From Bradyrhizobium sp. (GTDB taxonomy: Bacteria > Pseudomonadota > Alphaproteobacteria > Rhizobiales > Xanthobacteraceae): 8,392 bases of DNA. The translations under genes and the position numbers were made by a program. The notes beneath the pieces are model-generated. The model saw only the letters and a program-made list of their open reading frames with translations. It had not been told where the DNA came from and ran no database searches. This document shows, in pieces, positions 1 through 6,337 of the stretch; the first letter of the stretch is position 1; the number at the start of each line of letters is the position of its first letter. Where the stretch lies: positions 1-8,392 of the forward strand of contig JAQGKC010000307.1 in assembly GCA_028290305.1 (NCBI GenBank). Direction: 5' to 3'.

Positions 1-249
1 GCCGGCCATAATGCGCTCTTTGAGTTCGTGTTATGAGGTGACCCGGAGGTGGCGCAGGACCGACCGCGCGAATTTGGAGAAGAATCCCTCGATGAGATTG
101 AGCCATGAGCCATGCTTGGGGGTGAAGGTGAGCTCGAAGCGTCCGTTTGGTCGAGCGGCGAGCCAAGCTCTGGTTTCTTTCGATATGTGCGCGGAATGAT
201 TGTCGAGGATCAACTTGATCGCGGTGTTCGGTGGATAGGCGGCATCGAG
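1..249 (-). pseudogene. IS630-family transposase remnant, C-terminal part (mobile element fragment)
   Basis: The minus strand encodes the end of an IS630-type DDE transposase. Reading from about 249 downward gives LDAAYPPNTAIKLILDNHSAH, which contains the second catalytic Asp in the LDNHSAH context. It continues to GSWLNLIEGFF, which contains the final catalytic Glu. The first catalytic Asp and the whole N-terminal DNA-binding half are missing: homology stops at about 249 and an in-frame stop (TAG at 256-258) lies just upstream. An in-frame TAA at 31-33 falls between VTS and HELKERIMAG, where related transposases read straight through, usually with a Lys codon, so a nonsense mutation is likely. 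The reading frame then stays open to the left window edge, so the true C-terminus and the terminal inverted repeat are not visible. Family assignment is from recognised motifs; inactivity is inferred from the truncation and the stop. Confidence 0.85.
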
Positions 250-959
250 AACGCACTAACCGGCTCTTGAGCGTGGACGCTGTCACGGCCAGTATCGCCC
301 ATGAGCTGAGGACGCCTTTGGAGCCATCGCACTTGATGGCAGCACAGCCCTCCCTCAGCTGCGCTCGGACCCTCGCGAACTGGAAGAAATGCGCGCGATC
401 CTTACTGACATAGAGACCGGAAGCCTTCGTTCCGGTGCAATCATTTCGAGCGTTCGCGAACTATCGAAAAAATCAACTGATCTAACCGGCGCGGACACGC
501 ATCGAGGATGTTACTCAGGCAACACTGAGATTGCTGCAACACGACCTTCAAATCAACGAAGTATCCGTCACCCCAGAGTTTCAAGACGATCTTCCCGACG
601 TACGTCTAGACGGCCTGCAACTCCAGCAGGTACTTTTGAACCTCGCCAAAAACGCGATCGACGCAATGAGCTCGGTAGTTCCTGAAGCACGACGTCTGCG
701 GCTCACAACGAGTTTCGACGGTCGCGCGACCGTATTGCTGTCGGTCCAAGACTCCGGACCCGGAATTCCGGTCGAGGATCGAGAGCGCATCTTCGATCCG
801 TTCTTCACGACGAAATCTGGCGGGATGGGATTGGGGCTGGCTATCTGTTCTACTGTGATCGAAAACCACGGCGGCAAATTGCGGCTTGTCAAGTCCGATT
901 CCGACGGCTCCATTTTTGAACTCGCCATCCCAGTCGGCGAGCAGCGCTCAGCTGAGTAG
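250..959 (+). pseudogene. Sensor histidine kinase remnant (HisKA + HATPase_c), 5'-truncated and twice frameshifted
   Basis: The plus strand carries the kinase core of a two-component sensor. Homology begins at about 252 (RTNRLLSVDAVTASIAHE). The phospho-acceptor His is in HELRTPL, codon 300-302. The frame then breaks near 318-322: a missing G would join TPL to GAIALDGSTAL. The second HisKA helix reads on in another frame (about 320-490: PRELEEMRAILTDIETG, SSVRELSKKS). A second break between about 483 and 500 returns to the first frame at RIEDVTQATLRLLQHD. The ATP-binding domain is then intact: N box NLAKNAIDAM, G1 DSGPGIP, F box IFDPFFTTK, G2 GMGLGLAI, ending at TAG 957-959. The N-terminal sensor region is gone at the junction with the transposase remnant. 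The domain order and boxes are seen directly; loss of function is inferred. A free-standing ATPase domain (from about 486) could in principle still be translated, but no clear start or ribosome-binding site was found. Confidence 0.85.
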
Positions 960-983
960 GCGCATGTGGATGCATGCAGACAA

Positions 984-1275
984 TTAGCTTCGGCATGCGG
1001 ATCGAGGAAGACTCAGGCGCTTCACGGCCTGATAGCCGTTCGTTTCCAGTTCCAGCAACACGATCTGGTCGGATGAATGGTTGTTCGGGGTCGATCCAGT
1101 GACCGCTCCAGATCGAACCATCTTCTTTGGTCTTCGAGAATGCCGAACGGATCGCAACATAGAGGATGTACCGAGGATCGCCTGACCTCGGCTCCCGTTG
1201 CTCTTGACTAGCACGCCACAGCTTGCGGCAGAGATGACGCGGCGCCAGGCGGCCGCGCCGGACCGCAACGGGCAC
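984..1275 (-). pseudogene. Small unknown protein, apparently frameshifted
   Basis: I do not recognise this gene. Two minus-strand frames each look protein-like in only one half. The upstream half contains GDPRYILYVAIRSAFS and GSIWSGHWIDPEQPF. The downstream half, in the next frame, contains SSDQIVLLELETNGYQAVKR and ends at TAA 984-986. Removing one base (or adding two) near 1070-1080 joins them into one protein of about 90 residues with a plausible hydrophilic fold (PEQPF-SDQIVLLELE). Codons in both halves favour G or C at the third position, as in the intact genes. No good start was found: the longest frame opens with a GTG at 1275, without a ribosome-binding site. The neighbours on the left are also broken genes, which fits general decay here. 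It could instead be chance open frame; moderate to low confidence. Confidence 0.42.
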
Positions 1276-1527
1276 TCATCGAAGGAAATCGACCATAATT
1301 CCGAAGTTCCCCGTCGCAGAACCAGGTCTTCTCTCGGGCCTGGTAGCCCCCAATAGCGGTGGCAGGCCGCGCAGCATAGACCGCCCGGTCGTCAGCCGTT
1401 GCTGATTCCGTCAGCTCTCGCGAACCTGAGCCAGGCGCTGTCCGGTTTTTTTGCGAGCTGGATATCTCCGATTTAACCAGCTTTAAACGCGCGACCCAAG
1501 ACGCTTCGAGCATGCCAATTCGCTTCA
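1276..1527. other. Intergenic stretch, no convincing gene
   Basis: About 250 bases with no reading frame that shows a recognisable motif. A long minus-strand frame runs through it, but only as an out-of-phase continuation beneath the gene at 1528-1977. Visible elements are a run of seven T (1446-1452) and an inverted repeat AGCTGG (1456-1461) / CCAGCT (1477-1482) with a 15-base loop. The repeat lies downstream of the minus-strand gene ending at 1528, but on that strand the hairpin is followed by A, not T. It therefore does not have the form of an intrinsic terminator for that gene. Confidence 0.5.
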
Positions 1528-1977
1528 TCACCAAATGCCGTTGGCGAACCAGCCAAATTGCGATTGCCGCGCTGCCAGGAACCAACGCGGCACCGTGTGC
1601 TTGTTTGCAATTCTGCTTTGGCGTTGCAGCTTCGGTTTTTGTTTTTTTGGACTGGATGGTTGCACCTGCTGCTTGCCGTCCGATTGTTTGACCGGCGCAA
1701 ATGCCTCCCATTCCTTTGCCTTGATAGCGACGTCAGCGACCGTTGTCTGGGCCGCAACGTTGACTTTGCGATTCACGATCTGCGCAGGAATGATCGTCGG
1801 GAGGCTCATGTCATAGACGACGCGCTCCGGCCATTTCCGATCGGAATGAATGCGGATGATGGGCAAATTGGCATTTGCCCTATCCGCCAATGGGATTTTC
1901 GGGAGACAGGCATCCAGGACGAGCAGCATCGCGAGCAATACTCCACCAACAAAGAAAAAATATCGCGCGAGGGGCAT
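1528..1977 (-). CDS. Small membrane-anchored protein of unknown function
   Basis: The product is 149 residues (start MPLARYFFFVGG). A hydrophobic segment at about residues 5-24 (YFFFVGGVLLAMLLVLDAC) is a probable N-terminal membrane anchor or uncleaved signal, leaving the rest outside the cytoplasm. A conserved-looking block follows (LPIIRIHSDRKWPERVVYD, then SLPTIIPAQIV). After it comes a Lys/Gln/Pro-rich linker (SPKKQKPKLQRQ) and an aromatic C-terminus ending FGWFANGIW. I recall this layout from hypothetical proteins common in Bradyrhizobium; no function is known to me. The frame also has an in-frame ATG twelve bases upstream (1987-1989), but only the ATG at 1975-1977 has a Shine-Dalgarno sequence at good spacing, so I use it. 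The gene stands alone. Oddity: seven consecutive A in the coding strand (1642-1648) in the linker. Confidence 0.7.
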   Translation of the reverse strand: MPLARYFFFVGGVLLAMLLVLDACLPKIPLADRANANLPIIRIHSDRKWPERVVYDMSLPTIIPAQIVNRKVNVAAQTTVADVAIKAKEWEAFAPVKQSDGKQQVQPSSPKKQKPKLQRQSRIANKHTVPRWFLAARQSQFGWFANGIW

Positions 1978-1983
1978 GCGTTG

Positions 1984-1987
1984 CTCC
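1984..1987 (-). promoter_or_regulatory. Ribosome-binding site that sets the start of the gene at 1977
   Basis: GGAG on the minus strand lies six bases before the ATG at 1975-1977. The alternative upstream ATG (1987-1989) overlaps this site and has no purine-rich sequence before it, which favours the shorter protein. Confidence 0.55.
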
Positions 1988-2059
1988 ATCGACCACGAGG
2001 CGAGCGGTACAGCGTGGCAAGCGTTGGTCGCAACCCCGCCTCCAGAGAAGGCCGGCGGA

Positions 2060-2302
2060 TTATCTGTTTACCCGTGCGGCTGTGTGTCGGTCGAGACTGG
2101 AGCTTAGGGTCATCTTGTCCGATACTCTTCGTTCGGTTACACCGTTCTGTGCGTCCTGCGCGCCGCTCTTGACGCCGTTCGGTGCGCCCATACGCCGTTC
2201 TATGCCAGCGGCCTGGGCCTCGGCGTCTGACGCTGTTGGTGCCCGCGTCGGGTCGAACGCGTGCATGATTCTGTCTCGGCTCGAACGGTCCGCCTGGCTC
2301 AC
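2060..2302 (-). CDS. Doubtful small ORF, unknown
   Basis: An 80-residue frame that would start at GTG 2300-2302 (MSQADRSSRDRIMHAFDPTR) and end at TAA 2060-2062. It is hydrophilic, rich in Arg, Ala and Asp, with no signal peptide, membrane segment or motif I recognise. Its codons lean only moderately to G/C at the third position. The sequence before the GTG (GATTGAGACT) is at best a weak ribosome-binding site. It lies on the same strand as, and just downstream of, the gene ending at 2359. It may be a real lineage-specific gene, a remnant, or chance in G+C-rich DNA; I lean to chance. Confidence 0.2.
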   Translation of the reverse strand: MSQADRSSRDRIMHAFDPTRAPTASDAEAQAAGIERRMGAPNGVKSGAQDAQNGVTERRVSDKMTLSSSLDRHTAARVNR

Positions 2303-2310
2303 AGTCTCAA

Positions 2311-2328
2311 TCGTCGAACGATCGACGA
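2311..2328. repeat. Perfect inverted repeat, 7-base arms, 4-base loop
   Basis: TCGTCGA (2311-2317), loop ACGA, TCGACGA (2322-2328). It sits 31 bases downstream of the minus-strand stop at 2359. There is no T run after it on either strand, so a strong intrinsic terminator is unlikely. It could be a transcript-stabilising hairpin or a protein site, or chance. Confidence 0.35.
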
Positions 2329-2358
2329 CATGGCGTTCTTACCGCGGAGAAGGCGCGA

Positions 2359-2601
2359 TCAGCGCCGTCCGACGCGATCCACCGGACCACCACGATTTGT
2401 AGTCGTTCCTGGGGCACCGACGCCGGGGGTCGCTACCGCGCGCGCGACCGGCCGTGGGCGTAACACGACCCCCGCTCTGACGGTGCAATCAACGGGATAG
2501 CCGACATATTGGCAGTATACGACGGCGGCGCCAGCCCGTTCCGTGCTCGCGGCTACGAAGCCGGCCACCAGGAGCGCCGACAATGCGATTGAGAGTTTCA
2601 T
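2359..2601 (-). CDS. Small secreted protein of unknown function
   Basis: The product is 80 residues. A classical signal peptide is visible: MK, a hydrophobic core at about residues 5-18 (IALSALLVAGFVAA) and an Ala-rich cleavage region near residues 23-26 (AGAA). The predicted mature protein starts VVYCQYVGYPVDC, with two Cys (30 and 39) that could form one disulfide. It ends in a Pro/Gly/Arg-rich, probably disordered tail (RPRPVARAVATPG ... NRGGPVDRVGRR). The ATG at 2599-2601 is supported by AGGGAG at 2609-2614, seven bases upstream. I recall similar short exported proteins as uncharacterised members of Bradyrhizobium genomes; no function can be assigned. A GGCGC/GCGCC hairpin (2352-2356 / 2362-2366) overlaps the stop codon but has only a weak T-containing tail. 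The gene is separate from the operon to its right (216-base gap). Confidence 0.75.
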   Translation of the reverse strand: MKLSIALSALLVAGFVAASTERAGAAVVYCQYVGYPVDCTVRAGVVLRPRPVARAVATPGVGAPGTTTNRGGPVDRVGRR

Positions 2602-2817
2602 TTCTTATCTCCCTGGGTCCTCCAAATCCGCTCCCGGAGCGAACCGCACTTCAACGCAGTCCCCTGGGGGCCACTCCGGGGCGCAGACGCGAGGTTGGCG
2701 ATGGATCCGGCGGTGAGCTTGATGCAGATCAAGGGCGCTCGTTCATTGTGGCGCGGCCATCAAACACTTGGAAGGCATCGGGCCGGATCGGTTGTGTCAC
2801 TCAGCTGCAGGCCCGGA
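2602..2817. other. Intergenic region: leader of the secreted-protein gene and end of the operon
   Basis: It contains the 5' leader of the gene starting at 2601, with its AGGGAG site and the palindrome at 2629-2641, and the 3' flank of the channel gene ending at 2818. An inverted repeat CGGGCC (2780-2785) / GGCCCG (2811-2816) with a 25-base loop follows the channel gene on the minus strand. The loop is long and no T run follows, so it is at most a weak candidate for the operon terminator. No convincing gene was seen on either strand. Confidence 0.45.
2629..2641. repeat. 13-base palindrome upstream of the secreted-protein gene
   Basis: CGCTCC-C-GGAGCG: 6-base arms around one central base, centred 34 bases before the ATG of the minus-strand gene at 2601. 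It could be an operator for a dimeric regulator or a leader hairpin. G+C-rich palindromes this short also arise by chance. Confidence 0.3.
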
Positions 2818-3276
2818 CTACTCAGGCCACCAGCGTTTCTCTCCTACTTCCGCTTCGTTGCCGCCCGCCATCAGCGTCATCCTCAATACCTCGAAAATCA
2901 CGGCCGTCGACCAGCCGAACATGAGGACGCCGTTCATCGCGGTCATGGGCCCAAGCAGATGCCAGCGCTCGACCGGCGTCACGTCGCCGTAGCCGAGAGT
3001 CGTGTAGTTCACGAAGGCGAAATAGATAAGATCGGTACCCGCAGGCGCGGCACTTGCAATCGCGTAGATCAACGACCAAACGAGTACTTCGGCCAGGTGC
3101 GCGATCATCAACACCGCCACGGTGGCAGTCATGACGGCGATCAATCGAAGCGTTTGACGTGAAGTCACCAACTCATCCGCGATACGTGTCACCTTGATCA
3201 CGGCTACCATTACCAAGGCGTGAACTGCAATGTTGCAGACGCTCGCGGCGGCGCCCACAAGATATTGCCGCAACAT
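2818..3276 (-). CDS. Small K+-channel-like protein (Ion_trans_2 type pore)
   Basis: The product is 152 residues and probably an inner-membrane ion channel subunit. The selectivity filter is explicit: TTLGYGDVTP at residues 92-101, the TxGYGD signature of potassium channels, preceded by a pore helix (about 82-91, DLIYFAFVNY). Hydrophobic segments lie at about 5-28, 44-74 and 107-136. That makes three membrane helices, one more than the minimal two-helix subunit, and four subunits would be needed for a pore. There is no RCK or cyclic-nucleotide domain; the C-terminus is a short charged tail. The ATG at 3274-3276 is preceded by a strong GGAGG (3284-3288) at seven bases. It follows fabI by 57 bases on the same strand, so it may be the last gene of that operon or have its own promoter in the gap. 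K+ selectivity is inferred from the filter; gating is unknown. Confidence 0.88.
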   Translation of the reverse strand: MLRQYLVGAAASVCNIAVHALVMVAVIKVTRIADELVTSRQTLRLIAVMTATVAVLMIAHLAEVLVWSLIYAIASAAPAGTDLIYFAFVNYTTLGYGDVTPVERWHLLGPMTAMNGVLMFGWSTAVIFEVLRMTLMAGGNEAEVGEKRWWPE

Positions 3277-3333
3277 ATCGGTACCTCCGGCGCTGGGACC
3301 GCTGTACGAGGTTCGAGAGAACGACCTTCTTCC

Positions 3334-4125
3334 CTAGTCGATAATGTGATATCCGCCGTCGATATACGTGACGTCACCGGTAATCAGCTTTGCACCGTCG
3401 AGCGCCAGAAACGCGGTCGCCGCACCGACGTCGTCGATGCTCACGAGGCTTCGGGTGGGAGCCTTGGACTGTGCCTTGTCCATTAACTCGTCGAAGTCGG
3501 GGATACCTGAAGCCGCGCGTGTCGCCAGCGGCCCCGGGGAAATCGCGTGCACCCGGATGCCTTTGGGACCGAGCTCGGCTGCGATGTAGCGGACTGCAGC
3601 TTCCAGTGCAGCCTTCGCCACGCCCATGACGTTGTAGTTCTGCACCACCATCTGGCTGCCGTAATAGGTCATGGTGAAGAGGGTGCCGCCGTTCTTCATC
3701 AGTGGCTCCGCCAGATGCGCCATCCTCATGAACGACCAGCAGGAAACGTCCATCGTCTTGAGGAAACCGTCGCGCTGAACATCAACCACGCGCCCATGCA
3801 GCGCCTCTTTCGGGGAGAAGGCGATCGAGTGGAGCAGAAAATCAAGCCGGCCCCAATCCTTCTCGATACGCTCGAATACCTGTTCCGTTTGTCCTTCGGT
3901 ATTCACATCCAGCGGCATGAAAATCGGCGCTTCGAGCTCCTTCGCCAGCGGTTCGACATGCTTCCTCGCACGGTCATTGAGATACGTTACTGCAAGTTCC
4001 GCACCCAGTGCCCTGAACGCCTTTGCACATCCCCAGGCGATGGACTGATCATTGGCGATGCCGACGATGAGCCCTTTTCGCCCCTGCAGCGCGACCTTCG
4101 TTTCCGGAAATACGGGAATTGTCAT
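3334..4125 (-). CDS. fabI: Enoyl-[acyl-carrier-protein] reductase FabI
   Basis: The product is 263 residues, normal length for FabI, the cytoplasmic NAD(P)H-dependent reductase of the last step of each type II fatty-acid elongation cycle (trans-2-enoyl-ACP to acyl-ACP). It is an atypical short-chain dehydrogenase. The nucleotide-binding region is [18 protein letters not shown] (about 18-35), and a D-V segment (LDVN, 72-75) follows the second strand. The catalytic Tyr and Lys are in NYNVMGVAK (Tyr164, Lys171; spacing Y-x6-K), and a further conserved Tyr154 stands ten residues before Tyr164 as in E. coli FabI. The substrate loop and the C-terminal [12 protein letters not shown] are typical. The ATG at 4123-4125 overlaps the ackA stop (ATGA), and GAGAGGG inside the end of ackA serves as ribosome-binding site. 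Because it sits with pta-ackA rather than with other fatty-acid genes, it may be a second, conditionally expressed copy; that is inference, since the rest of the genome is not seen. Confidence 0.95.
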   Translation of the reverse strand: MTIPVFPETKVALQGRKGLIVGIANDQSIAWGCAKAFRALGAELAVTYLNDRARKHVEPLAKELEAPIFMPLDVNTEGQTEQVFERIEKDWGRLDFLLHSIAFSPKEALHGRVVDVQRDGFLKTMDVSCWSFMRMAHLAEPLMKNGGTLFTMTYYGSQMVVQNYNVMGVAKAALEAAVRYIAAELGPKGIRVHAISPGPLATRAASGIPDFDELMDKAQSKAPTRSLVSIDDVGAATAFLALDGAKLITGDVTYIDGGYHIID

Positions 4126-5345
4126 GACGCCCTCTCACGTTTGAAGGTCGACGAGCCGCGATTCGACAGTAGCGACAAGGTGTGCTGCGCAATCATCCGC
4201 TCTTCATCTGTTCTCACGACGTAGACGGGAATGCGGCTGCCAGAACGCGAGATCAGGAGCGAATGCCTGGCATTTTCATCTGGATCGAGGGCGACGCCGA
4301 GCCATTCGAGCCGCTCAGCAATTTTTGCGCGAATGCTGGCCGAGTTTTCGCCGATGCCAGCGGTAAATACGAACGCATCGACGCCCTGCAATGCAGCCGC
4401 CAGCATTCCGGCATATAATGCTACCCGGTATACAAAATGGTCGATTGCAAATGCCGCGCGAGCATCGCCGGAGGCTTGAAGCTCCCGCATGTCGTTGCTT
4501 ACGCCTGACAGTGCCTTCAGTCCGCAGTCCCGATAGAGAAACGCCTGCACCTCGGTGGGCGACATGCCCTTTGCCGTCATAAGATACAGAATAACGCCGG
4601 GATCGATCTGGCCGGTCCGTGTTCCCATCGGCAGTCCATCGAGAGCCGTAAAGCCCATCGTGCTCTCCACGCTGCGCCCGCGATGGATCGCGCACATGGA
4701 GGCGCCACTGCCCAGATGGGCGACGATGACCCGTGCCTCGGCAATATCGGGCGCGACCTGCGGCAAGGTCTTCACGATGTATTCATAGGAAAGACCGTGA
4801 AATCCATAACGCCGAACTCCCTCGTCGTGCAGCCGGCGGGGTATGGCGTAGTGGTCGGCAACCTCGTCGTGGTTACGGTGAAAGGCCGTGTCGAAGCAGG
4901 CGACCTGGGGCAGAGCGGGAAAATTGGCCAGCAGAGAGCGGATCGGAGCCAGGTTGTGGGGCTGGTGCAGCGGTGCGAGCGCGGTGAAGCGCTCTAACCG
5001 TGCAATCACGCCATGGTCGATCAGCACGGCGCGGTCATAGTCGGGACCGCCGTGCACGACTCGATGACCGACGGCGAGCGGATTCACTTGAAGTTCATCC
5101 CGCAGCCAGCCGCCCGCGAGCATCAGCGCCGCCGGAACGTCTGGAACACTCTCGATCGGATATGCCCGGTCCGCCAATGTGTCGCCTGTTGCGCCGGTGG
5201 CGCGTAGCCGCGGACGGCTGCCGATGCCGTCCACCTTGCCCTTGATCTCTCGTCGGAGCCCGCCCTCGCCTTCCAGCGCAAAGACCTGGAACTTCACACT
5301 CGATGAGCCGGCATTGGCGACCAGGATCGTATCCATGGCGGTCAC
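4122..5345 (-). CDS. ackA: Acetate kinase
   Basis: The product is 407 residues, the usual length for this ASKHA-fold cytoplasmic kinase, which interconverts acetyl phosphate + ADP and acetate + ATP. Visible motifs, in order: NAGSSSVK (11-18, phosphate loop), GHRVVHGG (93-100, substrate Arg95), CFDTAFH (150-156, Asp152), GFHG (181-184), HLGSGAS (210-216), [11 protein letters not shown] (240-250, Arg243), TAGIGEN (328-334, adenosine/phosphate site) and RTDEERMIA (378-386, catalytic Glu region). All key residues I can name are present, so it should be active. The frame opens with GTG (5343-5345), which overlaps the pta stop as GTGA; an ATG three codons in (5334-5336) is the alternative start. 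Neither has a clear Shine-Dalgarno sequence, so translation is probably coupled to pta. It forms the acetate pathway with pta and overlaps fabI by four bases. Confidence 0.97.
   Translation of the reverse strand: MTAMDTILVANAGSSSVKFQVFALEGEGGLRREIKGKVDGIGSRPRLRATGATGDTLADRAYPIESVPDVPAALMLAGGWLRDELQVNPLAVGHRVVHGGPDYDRAVLIDHGVIARLERFTALAPLHQPHNLAPIRSLLANFPALPQVACFDTAFHRNHDEVADHYAIPRRLHDEGVRRYGFHGLSYEYIVKTLPQVAPDIAEARVIVAHLGSGASMCAIHRGRSVESTMGFTALDGLPMGTRTGQIDPGVILYLMTAKGMSPTEVQAFLYRDCGLKALSGVSNDMRELQASGDARAAFAIDHFVYRVALYAGMLAAALQGVDAFVFTAGIGENSASIRAKIAERLEWLGVALDPDENARHSLLISRSGSRIPVYVVRTDEERMIAQHTLSLLSNRGSSTFKRERAS
4130..4136 (-). promoter_or_regulatory. Ribosome-binding site of fabI inside the end of ackA
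   Basis: GAGAGGG on the minus strand, four bases before the fabI ATG, lies within the last codons of ackA (RERA). With the ATGA stop/start overlap it indicates translational coupling of the two genes. Confidence 0.6.
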
Positions 5346-6313
5346 GCGACGGCTGTCTGCGCGCGACGTTTGCGCCCGTCGGCAAAAAGAGTGGCGACGG
5401 CGCAGGACGCCATCCGGGCTCTCGGTGTATCCGCGCGCGAGGTCAGCACGACCGGAACACGCGCGCCCAGAACGATGCCGGCGCCGTCTGCCTTCGCAAA
5501 ATAGGCCAGATTTTTCGCGAGCATGTTGCCGGATTCAAGATCCGGCACCACCAGTATCTGGGCGCGGCCCGCGACTTCTGACTTTATACCCTTGACCCTT
5601 GCCGCTTCCATGTCGATCGCATTGTCGAACGCAAGTGGCCCATCGAGCAGCCCGCCCGTGATCTGCCCGCGATCCGCCATCTTGCAGAGCGCAGCCGCCT
5701 CGATGGTCGACGGTATCTTGGACGTGACGGTCTCGACCGCCGAGAGGATGGCGACCCTGGGCAATGTGCCAAAGCCTGCCTGCGTATAGAGATCAATTGC
5801 ATTCTGTACGATGTCGCGCTTGGCATCGAGGTCCGGGAATATGTTGATCGCGGCGTCGGTGATAAACAGCGTCTCGCGGTAAGCCGGGACATCCATTACA
5901 AACACGTGACTGACACGCCTGTCCGTGCGCAGTCCGCCGATCTTTGCCGTGACGCTTCGCATGAGCTCGTCGGTGTGAAGGCTCCCCTTCATCAGCATCT
6001 CGCCCTTGGCAGCGTGTATCAGCTCGACGGCCTTTGCCGCGGCGGCCTCGCTATGGGCAGCGTCCACCAGCTCAAACCCGCCGATATCGATGTTGTGATT
6101 GAGGGCAACGGCCCTGATCTTCGCCGACGGGCCGACAAGTATCGGCTTGATGATGCCGGCTCCCGCGGCGTCGGCCACACCGCGGAGCGAGCTTTCGTCG
6201 CAGGGATGCACAACGATGGTCGCCGCCGGGGGAAGCGCTTTCGCGGCTGCGATGAGACGATCATATTTCGCGCCAGGCTTGGTTTCGTCCGCTTTCATGG
6301 ATGCAACGCTCAT
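5342..6313 (-). CDS. pta: Phosphate acetyltransferase, short Pta/Ptb type
   Basis: The product is 323 residues from the chosen start. It is a PTA_PTB-family acyltransferase that exchanges the CoA of an acyl-CoA for phosphate (acetyl-CoA + Pi to acetyl phosphate + CoA). It has only the catalytic domain: the N-terminal domains of the long E. coli-type Pta are absent, and so is the MaoC-like hydratase domain fused to some relatives. Visible blocks are the [20 protein letters not shown] region near the N-terminus, [14 protein letters not shown] and, near residues 257-263, PDLESGN. This is followed by [17 protein letters not shown] and [14 protein letters not shown], a family signature. The frame also has an ATG at 6326-6328, but the ATG at 6311-6313 ([10 protein letters not shown]) has GGGAG at six bases, so I prefer it. 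The end overlaps ackA (GTGA). The short form resembles phosphate butyryltransferases, so a broader acyl range is possible; acetyl-CoA is favoured because ackA follows. Confidence 0.88.
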   Translation of the reverse strand: MSVASMKADETKPGAKYDRLIAAAKALPPAATIVVHPCDESSLRGVADAAGAGIIKPILVGPSAKIRAVALNHNIDIGGFELVDAAHSEAAAAKAVELIHAAKGEMLMKGSLHTDELMRSVTAKIGGLRTDRRVSHVFVMDVPAYRETLFITDAAINIFPDLDAKRDIVQNAIDLYTQAGFGTLPRVAILSAVETVTSKIPSTIEAAALCKMADRGQITGGLLDGPLAFDNAIDMEAARVKGIKSEVAGRAQILVVPDLESGNMLAKNLAYFAKADGAGIVLGARVPVVLTSRADTPRARMASCAVATLFADGRKRRAQTAVA

Positions 6314-6319
6314 CTTCAA

Positions 6320-6324
6320 CTCCC
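6320..6324 (-). promoter_or_regulatory. Ribosome-binding site that sets the pta start
   Basis: GGGAG on the minus strand, six bases before the ATG at 6311-6313. It lies just inside the longer frame that begins at 6328, where no comparable site precedes the upstream ATG. Confidence 0.6.
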
Positions 6325-6337
6325 ACATTGCAAAGGC

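Larger units (their letters stand above)
1978..2358. other. Sparse intergenic region between two small genes
   Basis: About 380 bases separate the two small minus-strand genes. It holds the presumed promoter of the gene at 1528-1977 (no clear -35/-10 pair seen), one doubtful ORF (2060-2302) and a short perfect inverted repeat (2311-2328). A phrase like CGTTCGGT recurs at about 2130 and 2176 with partly similar flanks, which hints at an old imperfect duplication of about 45 bases. No RNA gene or mobile-element end was recognised. Confidence 0.45.

Noticed and set aside
1446..1482. T7 run plus AGCTGG/CCAGCT repeat as a terminator
   Set aside because: On the plus strand the T run precedes the hairpin; on the minus strand the hairpin is followed by A. 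Neither has the right polarity.
1675..1705. TTGACCGGCGCAA as an FNR/FixK-like site
   Set aside because: The second half-site does not match TCAA, the spacing is off, and it lies inside a coding region away from any promoter.
1558..2172. 204-residue plus-strand frame
   Set aside because: Cys/Arg-rich composition, no ribosome-binding site or motif; covers the antisense of the membrane-anchored protein gene.
2120..2230. Tandem repeat or CRISPR-like array
   Set aside because: Only two imperfect copies of a short phrase (CGTTCGGT) about 45 bases apart; no regular repeat/spacer pattern.
2352..2366. GGCGC-GATCA-GCGCC hairpin as terminator of the gene at 2359-2601
   Set aside because: The stem overlaps the stop codon and the following minus-strand sequence (TTCTCCGCGG) is not a real T tract; left as a note only.
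2780..2816. CGGGCC/GGCCCG inverted repeat as operon terminator
   Set aside because: Arms of only six bases, a 25-base loop and no T run on the minus strand; not a credible intrinsic terminator.
2695..3162. Plus-strand open frames over the channel gene
   Set aside because: They are antisense to a gene with a clear K+ filter and ribosome-binding site, are Arg/His/Pro-rich and show no motif; shadows of the minus-strand gene.
3547..4224. Long plus-strand frame opposite fabI
   Set aside because: 225 residues, but antisense to a fully motif-supported fabI; G+C-rich codon bias creates such shadows.
6326..6328. Upstream ATG as the pta start
   Set aside because: No ribosome-binding site before it, whereas the ATG at 6311-6313 has GGGAG at six bases.
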